From contig CM069594.1 of assembly GCA_035771175.1 (NCBI GenBank), forward strand, positions 11,222,620 to 11,286,619: a DNA stretch of 64,000 bases. The letters are read 5' to 3'. This stretch comes from Paratinospora sagittata (Eukaryota > Streptophyta > Magnoliopsida > Ranunculales > Menispermaceae). The stretch's first letter is position 1. Each line of letters opens with the position of its first letter. A program made the translations under genes and the position numbers. The notes under the pieces were generated by a model, which saw nothing but the letters and a program-made list of their open reading frames with translations, had not been told where the DNA came from and did no database searches. Of this stretch, positions 35,591 to 49,309 are shown piece after piece.

Positions 35591-36731
35591 CTAGATGATT
35601 CCCTTTGTCTCGCACGCCCAACACAACTTTAGATTAAACAATGTTTTGAATTCAAATCATTTTGTACTCACTTGCTCTTTAACCTGCAACTTCTATTTTT
35701 ATAAAACACTCATTCTCTGATTTTCAAAAATACAACACGCACGATTTTTGTAAGTTAGATTGAGCTTTCCAAAGAGTTTTTCAAGAGAAGAAAGTAATGA
35801 TTCTTGCATTTGCCAAAACAAGCTTCGAATTCAATCAAAATTACAATCTGTCTTGATGATAACGTCATTGTTCAGCAAGTTCTTCATTTTATCCCTTTTG
35901 TGCTTAGATTTGCAGAGGGTATCCATTGTTTTAAACTGTAAGTATATGAAGTGGTCTCGGTAAGATAACACATCAAAAAAGAACACAACACCCGTATTGC
36001 ATCAAGAACACATCAAACAATAGCTTTCGAAGTCTACAAAGATCAAGCTCGAAGAACGAAAACATATCTCATGTCTAATGCATTAGTTTGATCTTTGGTG
36101 TGTAGGGTAACCTCACGATCAAACTCAGTACTAAAACTCTGAAAATTGCAAAGTTTTCAAAATCAATTCGATATAGTATTTCATTTTGAAAAAATGTTTT
36201 CCGTAAGGTTTTAATCATAATTTCAATGAGTTTTGAATTATTTAAAAGTGTTTTGAGTCAATGGAATGGTTCTTAGGTGTCAAAATATTAATTTTTCAAA
36301 AATAAGGCTATCCAGCAATTTGCCAAAATTCTCGAGAAGGCACTAACGCACTATCAGTGTTGATAGCACGTTGATAGGGTTCTATAATAAGACATTTGTT
36401 TTTTTCTGGAAAATTGTCTCCCTTTGATGACTCGCTATAAAGTTGTTGCCTTGATCTTTTCATTTTTAGTAAAATGGGCAATAGCGCGCTATAGGCCTTG
36501 ATCACACGCTATCGGAAAGTCTAAAAAACTCAAGCTCTCTAGTTTGTGTATATCGACCTGCTATCTGTCAATAGAGAACATGATACACAACCAAATAGCA
36601 CTCTATCCACCTCTAAGACCAAAATCAGATATTTCTAACGAGAAAAATGTGGGCACTTCTGCTTGCTCGATTTTTCTATTCCTTACACAGTTTTGCCAGG
36701 TTATCTTAATTGAAATATGCTCTACTAACGC
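35591..36731. repeat. Satellite unit 32 (S/A, F1, T1)
   Basis: 1141 bp. F1 front with a class S back. Private: 'cgaattcaatcaaaattac' (which creates a second EcoRI site), 'gtactaaaac', an extra T in 'tttgtttttttctgg', and 'ctaacgcctag'. Confidence 0.95.
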
Positions 36732-37871
36732 CTAGATGATTCCCTTTGTCTCGCACGCCCAAAACAACTTTAGATTAAACAATGTTTTGAATTCAAATCA
36801 TTTTGTACTCACTTGCTCTTTAACCTGCAACTTCTATTTTTATAAAACACTCATTCTCTGATTTTCAAAAATACAACACGCACGATTTTTGTAAGTTAGA
36901 TTGAGCTTTCCAAAGCGTTTTTCAAGAGAAGAAAGTAATGATTCTTGCATTTGCCAAAACAAGCTTCGAATTGAATCAAAATTGCAATCTGTCTTGATGA
37001 TAACGTCATTGTTGAGCAAGTTCTTCATTTTATCCCTTTTGTGCTTAGATTTGCAGAGGGTATCCATTGTTTTAAACTGTAAGTATATGAAGTGGTCTCG
37101 GTAAGATAACAACATCAAAAAAGAACACAACACCTGTATTGCATCAGGAACACATCAAACAATAGCTTTCGAAGTCTACAAAGATCAAGCTCGAAGAACA
37201 AAGACATATCTCATGTCTAATGCATTAGTTTGATCTTTGGTGTGTAGGGTAACCTCTTTATCAAACTCAGCACTAAAACTCTGAAAATTGCAAAGTCTTC
37301 AAAATCACTTCGATATAGTATTTCATTTTGAAAAAATGTTTTCCGTAAGGTTTTAATCATAATTTCAATGAGTTTTGAATTATTTAAAAGTGTTTTGAGT
37401 CAATGGAATGGTTCTTAGGTGTCAAAATATTAATTTTCAAAAATAAGGCTATCCAGCAATTTGCCAAAATTCTCGAGAAGGCACTAGCGCACTATTAGTG
37501 CCGAGAGCACGTTGATAGGGTTCTATAATAAGACATTTGTTTTTTCTGGAAAATTGTCTCCCTTTGATGACTCGCTATAAAGTTGTTGCCTTGATCTTTT
37601 CATTTTTAGTAAAATGGGCAATAGCGCGCTATAGGCCTTGATCACACGCTATCGGAAAGTCTAAAAAACTCAAGCTCTCTAGTTTGTGTATATCGACCTG
37701 CTATCTGTCAATAGAGAACATGATACACAACCAAATAGCACTCTATCCACCTCTAAGACCAAAATCAGATATTTCTAACGAGAAAAATGTGGGCACTTCT
37801 GCTTGCTCGATTTTTCTATTCCTTACTCAGTTTTGCCAGGTTATCTTAATTGAAATATGCTCTACTAACAC
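36732..37871. repeat. Satellite unit 33 (S/A, F1, T1)
   Basis: 1140 bp. F1 front like unit 27 ('aaagcgtttttc'). Back with 'ctattagtgccgagagc'. Shares 'ccacctctaagacc' with unit 32. Confidence 0.95.
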
Positions 37872-39024
37872 CTAGTAATTCCCTTTGTCTCGCACGCCCA
37901 AAACAACTTTAGATTAAACAATGTTTTGAATTCAAATCATTTTGTACTCACTTGCTCTTTAACCTACAACTTCTATTTTTATAAAACACTCATTCTCTGA
38001 TTTTCAAAAATACAACACGCACGATTTTTGTAAGTTAGATTGAGCTTTCCAAAGAGTTTTTCAAGGGAAGAAAGCAATCATTCTTGCATTTGCCAAAACA
38101 AGCTTCGAATTGAATCAAAATTGCAATCTGTCTTGATGATAACACCATTGTTCAGCAAGTTCTTCATTTTATCCCATTTGTGCTTAGATTTGCAGAGGGT
38201 ATCCATTGTTTTAAGCTGTAAGTATATGAAGTGGTCTCGGTAAGATAACAACATCAAAAAAGAACACAACACCTGTATTGCATCAAGAACACATCAAACA
38301 ATAGCTTTCGAAGTCTACAAAGATCAAGCTCGAAGAACGAAGACATATCTCATGTCTAATGCATTAGTTTGATCTTTGGTGTGTAGGGTAACCTCTCGAT
38401 CAAACTCAGCACTAAAACTCTGAAAATTGCAAAGTCTTCAAGATCACTTCGATATAGTATTTCATTTTGAAAAAATGTTTTCCGTAAGGTTTTAATCATA
38501 ATTTCAATGAGTTTTGAATTATTTAAAAGTGTTTTGAGTCAATGGAATTGTTCTTGAGTGTCAAAATATTAATTTTTCAAAAATAAGGCTATCCAGCAAT
38601 TTGCCAAAATTCTCGAGAAGGCACTAGCGCACTATCAGTGTTGATAGCACGTTGATAGGGTTCTATAATAAGTCATTTGTTTTTTCTGGAAAATTGTCTA
38701 TAGCGCGCTATCCCCTTTGACGACTCGCTATAAAGCTGTTGCCTTGATCCTTTCATTTTTAGTAAAATGGGCAATAGAGCGCTATAGGCCTTGATAACAC
38801 GCTTTCGGAAAGTCTGAAAAACTCGAGCTCTCGGGTTTTTGTGTATCGACCTGTTATCTGTCATTAGAGAACATTATACACAACCAAATAGCACTCTATC
38901 CACGTTTTAGACAAAAATAAGATATTTCTAACGAGAAAAATGTGGGCACTTCTGCTTGCTCGATTTTTCTATTCCTTACACAGTTTTGCCAGGTTATCTT
39001 AATTGAAATATGCTCTACTAACAC
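37872..39024. repeat. Satellite unit 34 (L/B, F1, T4)
   Basis: 1153 bp. The only L unit in the S-rich stretch. Opens 'ctagtaattcc' like unit 1. Private: 'agggaagaaagcaatcattc', 'gataacaccattg' and 'gggtttttgtgtatcg'. Second palindrome 'atagagcgctat'. Confidence 0.95.
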
Positions 39025-40163
39025 CTAGATGATTCCCTTTGTCTCGCACGCCCAAAACAACTTTAGATTAAACAATGTTTTGAATTCAAATCATTTTTTA
39101 CTCACTTGCTCTTTAGCCTGCAACTTCTATTTTTATAAAACACTCATTCTCTGATTTTGAAAAATACAACACGCACGATTTTTGAAGTTAGATTGAGCTT
39201 TCCAAAGAGTTTCTCAAGAGAAGAAAGTAATGATTCTTGCATTTGCCAAAACAAGCTTCGAATTGAATCAAAATTGCAATCTGTCTTGATGATAACGTCA
39301 TTGTTCAGCAAGTTCTTCATTTTATCCCTTTTGTGCTTAGATTTGCAGAGGGTATCCATTGTTTTAAACTGTAAGTATATGAAGTGGTCTCGGTAAGATA
39401 ACAACATCAAAAAAGAACACAATACCTGTATTGCATCAAGAACACAACAAACAATAGCTTTCGAAGTCTACAAAGATCAAGCTCGAAGAACAAAGACATA
39501 TCTCATGTCTAATGCATTAGTTTGATCTTTGGTGTGTAGGGTAACCTCTCTATCAAACTCAGAACTAAAACTCTGAAAATTGCAAAGTCTTCAAAATCAC
39601 TTCGATATAGTATTTCATTTTGAAAAAATGTTTTCCGTAAGGTTTTAATCATAATTTCAATGAGTTTTGAATTATTTAAAAGTGTTTTGAGTCAATGGAA
39701 TGGTTCTTAGGTGCCAAAATATTAATTTTTCAAAAATAAGGCTATCCAGCAATTTGCCAAAATTCTCGAGAAGGCACTAGCGCACTATCAGGGTTGATAG
39801 CACGTTGATAGGGTTCTATAATAAGACATTTGTTTTTTCTGGAAAATTGTCTACCTTTGATGACTCGCTATAAAGCTGTTGCCTTGATCTTTTCATTTTT
39901 AGTAAAATGGGCAATAGCGCGCTATAGGCCTTGATCACACGCTATCGAAAAGTCTAAAAAACTCAAGCTCTCTAGTTTGTGTATATCGACCTGCTATCTG
40001 TCAATAGAGAACATGATACACAACCAAATAGCACTCTATCCACCTCTGAGACCAAAATCAGATATTTCTAAACAGAAAATGTGGGCACTTCTGCTTGCTC
40101 GATTTTTCTATTCCTTACTCAGTTTTGCCAGGTCATCTTAATTGAAATATGCTCTACTAACAC
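39025..40163. repeat. Satellite unit 35 (S/A, F2, T3)
   Basis: 1139 bp. Introduces 'cagggttgatag', seen again in 38, 39, 41, 43, 48, 50 and 56. The class S junction reads 'ttgtctacctttg', shared with unit 38. Confidence 0.95.
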
Positions 40164-41305
40164 CTAGATGGTTCCCTTTGTCTCGCACGCCCAAAACAAC
40201 TTTAGATTAAACAATGTTTTGAATTCAAATCATTTTGTACTCACTTGCTCTTTAACCTGCAACTTCTATTCTTATAAAACACTCATTCTCTGATTTTCAA
40301 AAATACAACACGCACGATTTTTGAAGTTAGATTGAGCTTTCCAAAGAGTTTTTCAAGAGAAGAAAGTAATGATTCTTGCATTTGCCAAAACAAGCTTCGA
40401 ATTGAATCAAAATTGCAATCTGTCTTGATGATAACGTCATTGTTCAGCAAGTTCTTCATTTTATCCCTTTTGTGCTTAGATTTGCAGAGGGTATCCATTG
40501 TTTTAAACTGTAAGTATATGATGAAGTGGTCTCGGTAAGATAACACATCAAAAAAGAACACAACACCTGTATTGCGTCAAGAACACATCAAACAATAGCT
40601 TTCGAAGTCTACAAAGATCAAGCTCGAAGAACGAAAACATATCTCATGTCTAATGCATTAGTTTTATCTTTGGTGTGTAGGGTAACCTCACGATCAAACT
40701 CAGCACTAAAACTCTAAAAATTGCAAAGTTTTCAAAATCACTTCGATATAGTATTTCATTTTGAAAAAATGTTTTCCGTAAGGTTTTAATCATAATTTCA
40801 ATGAGTTTTGAATTATTTAAAAGTGTTTTGAGTCAATGGAATGGTTCTTAGGTGTCAAAATATTAATTTTTCAAAAATAAGGCTATCCAGCAATTTGCCA
40901 AAATTCTCGAGAAGGCACTAACGCACTATCAGTGTTGATAGCACGTTGATAGGGTTCTATAATAAGACATTTGTTTTTTCTGGAAAATTGTCTCCCTTTG
41001 ATGACTCGCTATAAAGTTGTTGCCTTGATTTTTTCATTTTTAGTAAAATGGGCAATAGCGCGCTATAGGCCTTGATCACACGCTATCGGAAAGTCTAAAA
41101 AACTCAAGCTCTCTAGTTTGTGTTTATCGACCTGCTATCTGTCAATAGAGAACATGATACACAACCAAATAGCACTCTATCCACGTCTAAGACCAAAATC
41201 AGATATTTCTAACGAGAAAAATGTGGGCACTTCTGCTTGCTCGATTTTTCTATTCCTTACTCAGTTTTGCCAGGTTATCTTAATTGAAATATGCTCTACT
41301 AACAC
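40164..41305. repeat. Satellite unit 36 (S/A, mixed front, T1)
   Basis: 1142 bp. The front mixes F1 'ttttcaaaaatac' with F2 'ttgaagtt'. A 3-bp duplication at about 40518-40523 gives 'tatatgatgaagtgg'. Private: 'gtgtttatcgacc'. Confidence 0.95.
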
Positions 41306-42445
41306 CTAGTCATTCCCTTTGCCTCGCACGCCCAAAACAACTTTAGATTAAACAATGTTTTGAATTCAAATCATTTTGTACTCACTTGCTCTTTAACCTA
41401 CAACTTCTATTTTTATAAAACACTCATTCTCTGATTTTCAAAAATACAACACGCACGATTTTTGTAAGTTAGATTGAGCTTTCCAAAGAGTTTTTCAAGA
41501 GAAGAAAGCAATGATTCTTGCATTTGCCAAAACAAGCTTCGAATTGAATCAAAATTGCAATCTGTCTTGATGATAACATCATTGTTCAGCAAGTTCTTCA
41601 TTTTATCCCATTTGTGCTTAGATTTGCAGAGGGTATCCATTGTTTTAAACTGTAAGTATATGAAGTGGTCTCGGTAAGATAACAACATCAAAAAAAAACA
41701 CAACACCTGTATTGCATCAAGAACACATCAAACAATAGCTTTCGAAGTCTACAAAGATCAAGCTCGAAGAACGATGACATATCTCATGTCTAATGCATTA
41801 GTTTGATCTTTGGAGTGTAGGGTAACCTCTCTATCAAACTCAGAACTAAAACTCTGAAAATTGCAAAGCCTTCAAAATCACTTCGATATAGTATTTCATT
41901 TTGAAAAAATGTTTTCCGTAAGGTTTTAATCATAATTTCAATGAGTTTTGAATTATTTAAAAGTGTTTTGAGTCAATGGAATGGTTCTTAGGTGTCAAAA
42001 TATTAATTTTTCAAAAATAAGGCTATCCAGCAATTTGCCAAAATTCTCGAGAAGGCACTAACGCACTATCAGTGTTGATAGCACGTTGATAGGGTTCTAT
42101 AATAAGACATTTGTTTTTTCTGGAAAATTGTCTCCCTTTGATGACTCGCTATAAAGTTGTTGCCTTGATCTTTTCATTTTTAGTAAAATGGGCAATAGCC
42201 CGCTATAGGCCTTGATCACACGCTATCGGAAAGTCTAAAAAACTCAAGCTCTCTAGTTTGTGTATATCGACCTGCTATCTGTCAATAGAGAACATGATAC
42301 ACAACCAAATAGCACTCTATCCACGTCTAAGACCAAAATCAGATATTTCTAACGAGAAAAATGTGGGCACTTCTGCTTGCTCGATTTTTCTATTCCTTAC
42401 TCAGTTTTGCCAGGTTATCTTAATTGAAATATGCTCTACTAACAC
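41306..42445. repeat. Satellite unit 37 (S/A, F1, T1)
   Basis: 1140 bp. Opens 'ctagtcattcc' and is a close twin of unit 38. Second palindrome altered to 'atagcccgctat'. Confidence 0.95.
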
Positions 42446-43585
42446 CTAGTCATTCCCTTTGTCTCGCACGCCCAAAACAACTTTAGATTAAACAATGTTT
42501 TGAATTCAAATCATTTTGTACTCACTTGCTCTTTAACCTACAACTTCTATTTTTATAAAACACTCATTCTCTGATTTTCAAAAATACAACACGCACGATT
42601 TTTGTAAGTTAGATTTAGCTTTCCAAAGAGTTTTTCAAGAGAAGAAAGCAATGATTCTTGCATTTGCCAAAACAAGCTTCGAATTGAATCAAAATTGCAA
42701 TCTGTCTTGATGATAACATCATTGTTCAGCAAGTTCTTCATTTTATCCCATTTGTGCTTAGATTTGCAGAGGGTATCCATTGTTTTAAACTGTAAGTATA
42801 TGAAGTGGTCTCGGTAAGATAACAACATCAAAAAAGAACACAACACCTGTATTGCATCAAGAACACATCAAACAATAGCTTTCGAAGTCTACAAAGATCA
42901 AGCTCGAAGAACGATGACATATCTCATGTCTAATGCATTAGTTTGATCTTTGGTGTGTAGGGTAACCTCTCTATCAAACTCAGAACTAAAACTCTGAAAA
43001 TTGCAAAGTCTTCAAAATCACTTCGATATAGTATTTCATTTTGAAAAAATGTTTTCCGTAAGGTTTTAATCATAATTTCAATGAGTTTTGAATTATTTAA
43101 AAGTGTTTTGAGTCAATGGAATGGTTCTTAGGTGCCAAAATATTAATTTTTCAAAAATAAGGCTATCCAGTAATTTGCCAAAATTCTCGAGAAGGCACTA
43201 GCGCACTATCAGGGTTGATAGCACGTTGATAGGGTTCTATAATAAGACATTTGTTTTTTCTGGAAAATTGTCTACCTTTGATGACTCGCTATAAAGTTGT
43301 TGCCTTGATCTTTTCATTTTTAGTAAAATGGGCAATAGCGCGCTATAGGCCTTGATCACACGCTATCGAAAAGTCTAAAAAACTCAAGCTCTCTAGTTTG
43401 TGTATATCGACCTGCTATCTGTCAATAGAGAACATGATACACAACCAAATAGCACTCTATCCACGTCTGAGACCAAAATCAGATATTTCTAACGAGAAAA
43501 ATGTGGGCACTTCTGCTTGCTCGATTTTTCTATTCCTTACACAGTTTTGCCAGGTTATCTTAATTGAAATATGCTCTACTAACAC
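42446..43585. repeat. Satellite unit 38 (S/A, F1, T1)
   Basis: 1140 bp. Front as unit 37; back as unit 35 ('cagggttgatag', 'gtctacctttg', 'tatcgaaaag'). Another front/back recombinant. Confidence 0.95.
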
Positions 43586-44725
43586 CTAGATGATTCCCTT
43601 TGACTCGCACGCCCAAAACAACTTTAGATTAAACAATGTTTTGAATTCAAATCATTTTGTACTCACTTACTCTTTAACCTACAACTTCTATTTTTATAAA
43701 ACACTCATTCTCTGATTTTCAAAAATACAACACGCACGATTTTTGTAAGTTAGATTGAGCTTTCCAAAGAGTTTTTCAAGAGAAGAAAGTAATGATTCTT
43801 GCATTTGCCAAAACATGCTTCGAATTGAATCAAAATTGCAATCTGTCTTGATGATAACGTCATTGTTCAGCAAGTTCTTCATTTTATCCCTTTTGTGCTT
43901 AGATTTGCAGAGGGTATCCATTGTTTTAAACTGTAAGTATATGAAGTGGTCTCGGTAAGATAACAACATCAAAAAAGAACACAACACCTGTATTGCATCA
44001 AGAACACATCAAACAATAGCTTTCGAAGTCTACAAAGATCAAGCTCGAAGAACGAAGACATATCTCATGTCTAATGCATTAGTTTGATCTTTGGTGTGTA
44101 GGGTAACCTCTCGATCAAACTCAGCACTAAAACTCTGAAAATTGCAAAGTCTTCAAGATCACTTTGATATAGTATTTCATTTTGAAAAAATGTTTTCCGT
44201 AAGGTTTTAATCATAATTTCAATGAGTTTTGAATTATTTAAAAGTGTTTTGAGTCAATGGAATGGTTCTTAGGTGTCAAAATATTAATTTTTCAAAAATA
44301 AGGCTATCCAGCAATTTGCCAAAATTCTCGAGAAGGCACTAGCGCACTATCAGGGTTGATAGCACGTTGATAGGGTTCTATAATAAGACATTTGTTTTTT
44401 CTGGAAAATTGTCTCCCTTTGATGACTCGCTATAAAGCTGTTGCCTTGATCTTTTCATTTTTAGTAAAATGGGCAATAGCGCGCTATAGGCCTTGATCAC
44501 ACGCTATCGAAAAGTCTAAAAAACTCAAGCTCTCTAGTTTGTGTATATCGACCTGCTATCTGTCAACAGAAAACATGATACACAACCAAATAGCACTCTA
44601 TCCACGTCTGAGACCAAAATCAGATATTTCTAAACAGAAAATGTGGGCACTTCTGCTTGCTCAATTTTTCTATTCCTTACTCAGTTTTGCCAGGTTATCT
44701 TAATTGAAATATGCTCTACTAACAC
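43586..44725. repeat. Satellite unit 39 (S/A, F1, T3)
   Basis: 1140 bp. F1 front, S back with 'cagggttgatag'. Private: 'acttactcttt', 'acatgcttcg' (HindIII lost) and 'gtcaacagaaaac'. Confidence 0.95.
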
Positions 44726-45878
44726 CTAGATGATTCCCTTTGTCTCGCACGCCCAAAACAACTTTAGATTAAACAATGTTTTGAATTCAAATCATTTTGT
44801 ACTCACTTGCTCTTTAACCTGCAACTTCTATTTTTATAAAACACTCATTCTCTGATTTTCAAAAATACAATACGCACGATTTTTGTAAGTTAGATTGAGC
44901 TTTCCAAAGAGTTTTTCAAGAGAAGAAAGTAATGATTCTTGCGTTTGCCAAAACAAGCTTCGAATTGAATCAAAATTGCAATCTGTCTTGATGATAACGT
45001 CATTATTCAGCAAGTTCTTCATTTTATCCCTTTTGTGCTTAGATTTGCAGAGGGTATCCATTGTTTTAAACTGTATGTATATGAAGTGGTCTCGGTAAGA
45101 TAACACATCAAAAAAGAACACAACAGCCGTATTGCATCAAGAACACATCAAACAATAGCTTTCGAAGTCTACAAAGATCAAGCTCGAAGAACGAAAACAT
45201 ATCTCATGTCTAATGCATTAGTTTGATCTTTGGTGTGTAGGGTAACCTCTCGATCAAACTCAGCACTAAAACTCTGAAAATTGCAAAGTCTTCAAGATCA
45301 CTTCGATATAGTATTTCATTTTGAAAAAATGTTTTCCGTAAGGTTTTAATCATAATTTCAATGAGTTTTGAATTATTTAAAAGTGTTTTGAGTCAATGGA
45401 ATGGTTCTTGAGTGTCAAAATATTCATTTTTCGAAAATAAGGCTATCCAGCAATTTGCCAAAATTCTCGAGAAGGCACTAGCGCACTGTCAGTGTTGATA
45501 GCACGTTGATAGGGTTCTATAATAAGTCATTTGTTTTTTCTGGAAAATTGTCTATAGCGCGCTATCCCTTTTGACGACTCGCTATAAAGCTGTTGCCTTG
45601 ATCCTTTCATTTTTAGTAAAATGGGCAATAGCGCGCTATAGGCCTTGATAACACGCTTTCGGAAAGTCTGAAAAACTCGAGCTCTCGGGTTTGTGTATAT
45701 CGACCTGTTATCTGTCAATAGAGAACATTATACACAACCAAATAGCACTCTATCCACGTCTTAGACAAAAATAAGATATTTCTAACGAGAAAAATGTGGG
45801 CACTTCTGCTTGCTCGATTTTTCTATTCCTTACACAGTTTTGCCAGGTTATCTTAATTGAAATATGCTCTACTAACAC
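44726..45878. repeat. Satellite unit 40 (L/B, F1, T4)
   Basis: 1153 bp. Carries 'cttgcgtttgcc', 'actgtatgtatatg' and 'acattatacac', the signature of the T4 group (with 42 and 47). Private: 'cgcactgtcag'. Confidence 0.95.
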
Positions 45879-47017
45879 CTAGATGATTCCCTTTGTCTCG
45901 CACGCCCAAAACAACTTTCGATTAAACAATGTTTTGAATTCAAATCATTTTGTACTCACTTGCTCTTTAGCCTGCAACTTCTATTTTTATAAAACACTCA
46001 TTCTCTGATTTTGAAAAATACAACACGCACGATTTTTGAAGTTAGATTGAGCTTTCCAAATAGTTTTTCAAGAGAAGAAAGTAATGATTCTTGCATTTGC
46101 CAAAACAAGCTTCGAATTGAATCAAAATTGCAATCTGTCTTGATGATAGCGTCATTGTTCAGCAAGTTCTTCATTTTATCCCTTTTGTGCTTAGATTTGC
46201 AGAGGGTATCCATTGTTTTAAACTGTAAGTATATGAAGTGGTCTCGGTAAGATAACAACATCAAAAAAGAACACAACACCTGTATTGCATCAAGAACACA
46301 TCAAACAATAGCTTTCGAAGTCTACAAAGATCAAGCTCGAAGAAGAAAGACATATCTCATGTCTAATGCATTAGTTTGATCTTTGGTGTGTAGGGTAACC
46401 TCTCTATCAAACTCAGAACTAAAACTCTGAAAATTGCAAAGCCTTCAAAATCACTTCGATATAGTATTTCATTTTGAAAAAATGTTTTCCGTAAGGTTTT
46501 AATCATAATTTCAATGAGTTTTGAATTATTTAAAAGTATTTTGAGTCAATGGAATGGTTCTTAGGTGTCAAAATATTAATTTTTCAAAAATAAGGCTATC
46601 CAGCAATTTGCCAAAATTCTCGAGAAGGCACTAGCGCACTATCAGGGTTGATAGCACGTTGATAGGGTTCTATAATAAGACATTTGTTTTTTCTGGAAAA
46701 TTGTCTCCCTTTGATGACTCGCTATAAAGCTGTTGCCTTGATCTTTTCATTTTTAGTAAAATGGGCAATAGCGCGCTATAGGCCTTGATCACACGCTATC
46801 GAAAAGTCTAAAAAACTCAAGCTCTCTAGTTTGTGTATATCGACCTGCTATCTGTCAATAGAGAACATGATACACAACCAAATAGCACTCTATCCACGTC
46901 TGAGACCAAAATCAGATATTTCTAAACAGAAAATGTGGGCACTTCTGCTTGCTCGATTTTTCTATTCCTTACTCAGTTTTGCCAGGTTATCTTAATTGAA
47001 ATATGCTCTACTAACAC
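45879..47017. repeat. Satellite unit 41 (S/A, F2, T3)
   Basis: 1139 bp. Carries 'gatgatagcgtcattg' and 'ctcagaactaaaac', shared with 43, 48 and 50. Private: 'aaatagtttttc' and 'gaagaagaaagac'. Confidence 0.95.
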
Positions 47018-48170
47018 CTAGATGATTCCCTTTGTCTCGCACGCCCAAAACAACTTTAGATTAAACAATGTTTTGAATTCAAATCATTTTGTACTCACTT
47101 GCTCTTTAACCTCAACTTCTATTTTTATAAAACACTCATTCTCTGATTTTCAAAAATACAACACGCACGATTTTTGTAAGTTAGATTGAGCTTTCCAAAG
47201 AGTTTTTCAAGAGAAGAAAGTAATGATTCTTGCGTTTGCCAAAACAAGCTTCGAATTGAATCAAAATTGCAATCTGTCTTGATGATAACGTCATTATTCA
47301 GCAAGTTCTTCATTTTATCCCTTTTGTGCTTAGATTTGCAGAGGGTATCCATTGTTTTAAACTGTATGTATATGAAGTGGTCTCGGTAAGATAACAACAT
47401 CAAAAAAGAACAAAACACCTGTATTGCATCAAGAACACATCAAACAATAGCTTTCGAAGTCTACAAAGATCAAGCTCGAAGAACGAAGACATATCTCATG
47501 TCTAATGCATTAGTTTGATCTTTGGTGTGTAGGGTAACCTCTCGATCAAACTCAGCACTAAAACTCTGAAAATTGCAAAGTCTTCAAGATCACTTCGATG
47601 TAGTATTTCATTTTGAAAAAATGTTTTCCGTAAGGTTTTAATCATAATTTCAATGAGTTTTGAATTATTTAAAAGTGTTTTGAGTCAATGGAATGGTTCT
47701 CGAGTGTCAAAATATTAATTTTTCAAAAATAAGGCTATCCAGCAATTTGCCAAAATTATCGAGAAGGCACTAGCGCACTATCAGTGTTGATAGCACGTTG
47801 ATAGGGTTCTATAATAAGTCATTTGTTTTTTCTGGAAAATTGTCTATAGTGCTCTATCCCCTTTGACGACTCGCTATAAAGCTGTTGCCTTGATCCTTTC
47901 ATTTTTAGTAAAATGGGCAATAGCGCGCTATAGGCCTTGATAACACGCTTTCGGAAAGTCTGAAAAACTCGAGCTCTCGGGTTTGTGTATATCGACCTGT
48001 TATCTGTCAATAGAGAACATTATACACAACCAAATAGCACTCTATCCACGTCTTAGACAAAAATAAGATATTTCTAACGAGAAAAATGTGGGCACTTCTG
48101 CTTGCTCGATTTTTCTATTCCTTACACAGTTTTGCCAGGTTATCTTAATTGAAATATGCTCTACTAACAC
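47018..48170. repeat. Satellite unit 42 (L/B, F1, T4)
   Basis: 1153 bp. 'aacctcaacttc' lacks one base and recurs in unit 47, 5751 bp away. First palindrome degraded to 'atagtgctctat'; 'aaattatcgagaag' has lost the XhoI site. Confidence 0.95.
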
Positions 48171-49309
48171 CTAGATGATTCCCTTTGTCTCGCACGCCCA
48201 AAACAACTTTCGATTAAACAATGTTTCAAATTCAAATCATTTTGTACTCACTTGCTCTTTAGCCTGCAACTTCTATTTTTATAAAACACTCATTCTCTGA
48301 TTTTGAAAAATACAACACGCACGATTTTTGAAGTTAGATTGAGCTTTCCAAAGAGTTTTTCAAGAGAAGAAAGTAATGATTCTTGCATTTGCCAAAACAA
48401 GCTTCGAATTGAATCAAAATTGCAATCTGTCTTGATGATAGCGTCATTGTTCAGCAAGTTCTTCATTTTATCCCTTTTGTGCTTAGATTTGCAGAGGGTA
48501 TCCATTGTTTTAAACTGTAAGTATATGAAGTGGTCTCGGTAAGATAACAACATCAAAAAAGAACACAACACCTGTATTGCATCAAGAACACATCAAACAA
48601 TAGCTTTCGAAGTCTACAAAGATCAAGCTCGAAGAACAAAGACATATCTCATGTCTAATGCATTAGTTTGATCTTTGGTGTGTAGGGTAACCTCTCTATC
48701 AAACTCAGAACTAAAACTCTGAAAATTGCAAAGCCTTCAAAATCACTTCGATATAGTATTTCATTTTGAAAAAATGTTTTCCGTAAGGTTTTAATCATAA
48801 TTTCAATGAGTTTTGAATTATTTAAAAGTGTTTTGAGTCAATGGAATGGTTCTTAGGTGTCAAAATATTAATTTTTCAAAAATAAGGCTATCCAGCAATT
48901 TGCCAAAATTCTCGAGAAGGCACTAGCGCACTATCAGGGTTGATAGCACGTTGATAGGGTTCTATAATAAGACATTTGTTTTTTCTGGAAAATTGTCTCC
49001 CTTTGATGACTCGCTATAAAGCTGTTGCCTTGATCTTTTCATTTTTAGTAAAATGGGCAATAGCGCGCTATAGGCCTTGATCACACGCTATCGAAAAGTC
49101 TAAAAAACTCAAGCTCTCTAGTTTGTGTATATCGACCTGCTATCTGTCAATAGAGAACATGATACACAACCAAATAGCACTCTATCCACGTCTGAGACCA
49201 AAATCAGATATTTCTAAACAGAAAATGTGGGCACTTCTGCTTGCTCGATTTTTCTATTCCTTACTCAGTTTTGCCAGGTTATCTTAATTGAAATATGCTC
49301 TACTAACAC
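48171..49309. repeat. Satellite unit 43 (S/A, F2, T3)
   Basis: 1139 bp. 'aatgtttcaaattc' destroys the EcoRI palindrome; the same change is in units 48 and 50. Confidence 0.95.

Larger units (their letters stand above)
35591..44725. repeat. S-rich monomeric stretch (units 32-39)
   Basis: Seven of eight units are S; only unit 34 is L/B. Units 35-39 are five S units in a row. Units 37 and 38 share 'ctagtcattcc', 'aacctacaac', 'gaaagcaatg' and 'gataacatcattg', exactly 1140 bp apart. This looks like monomer-by-monomer expansion in contrast to the dimers on either side. Confidence 0.75.
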
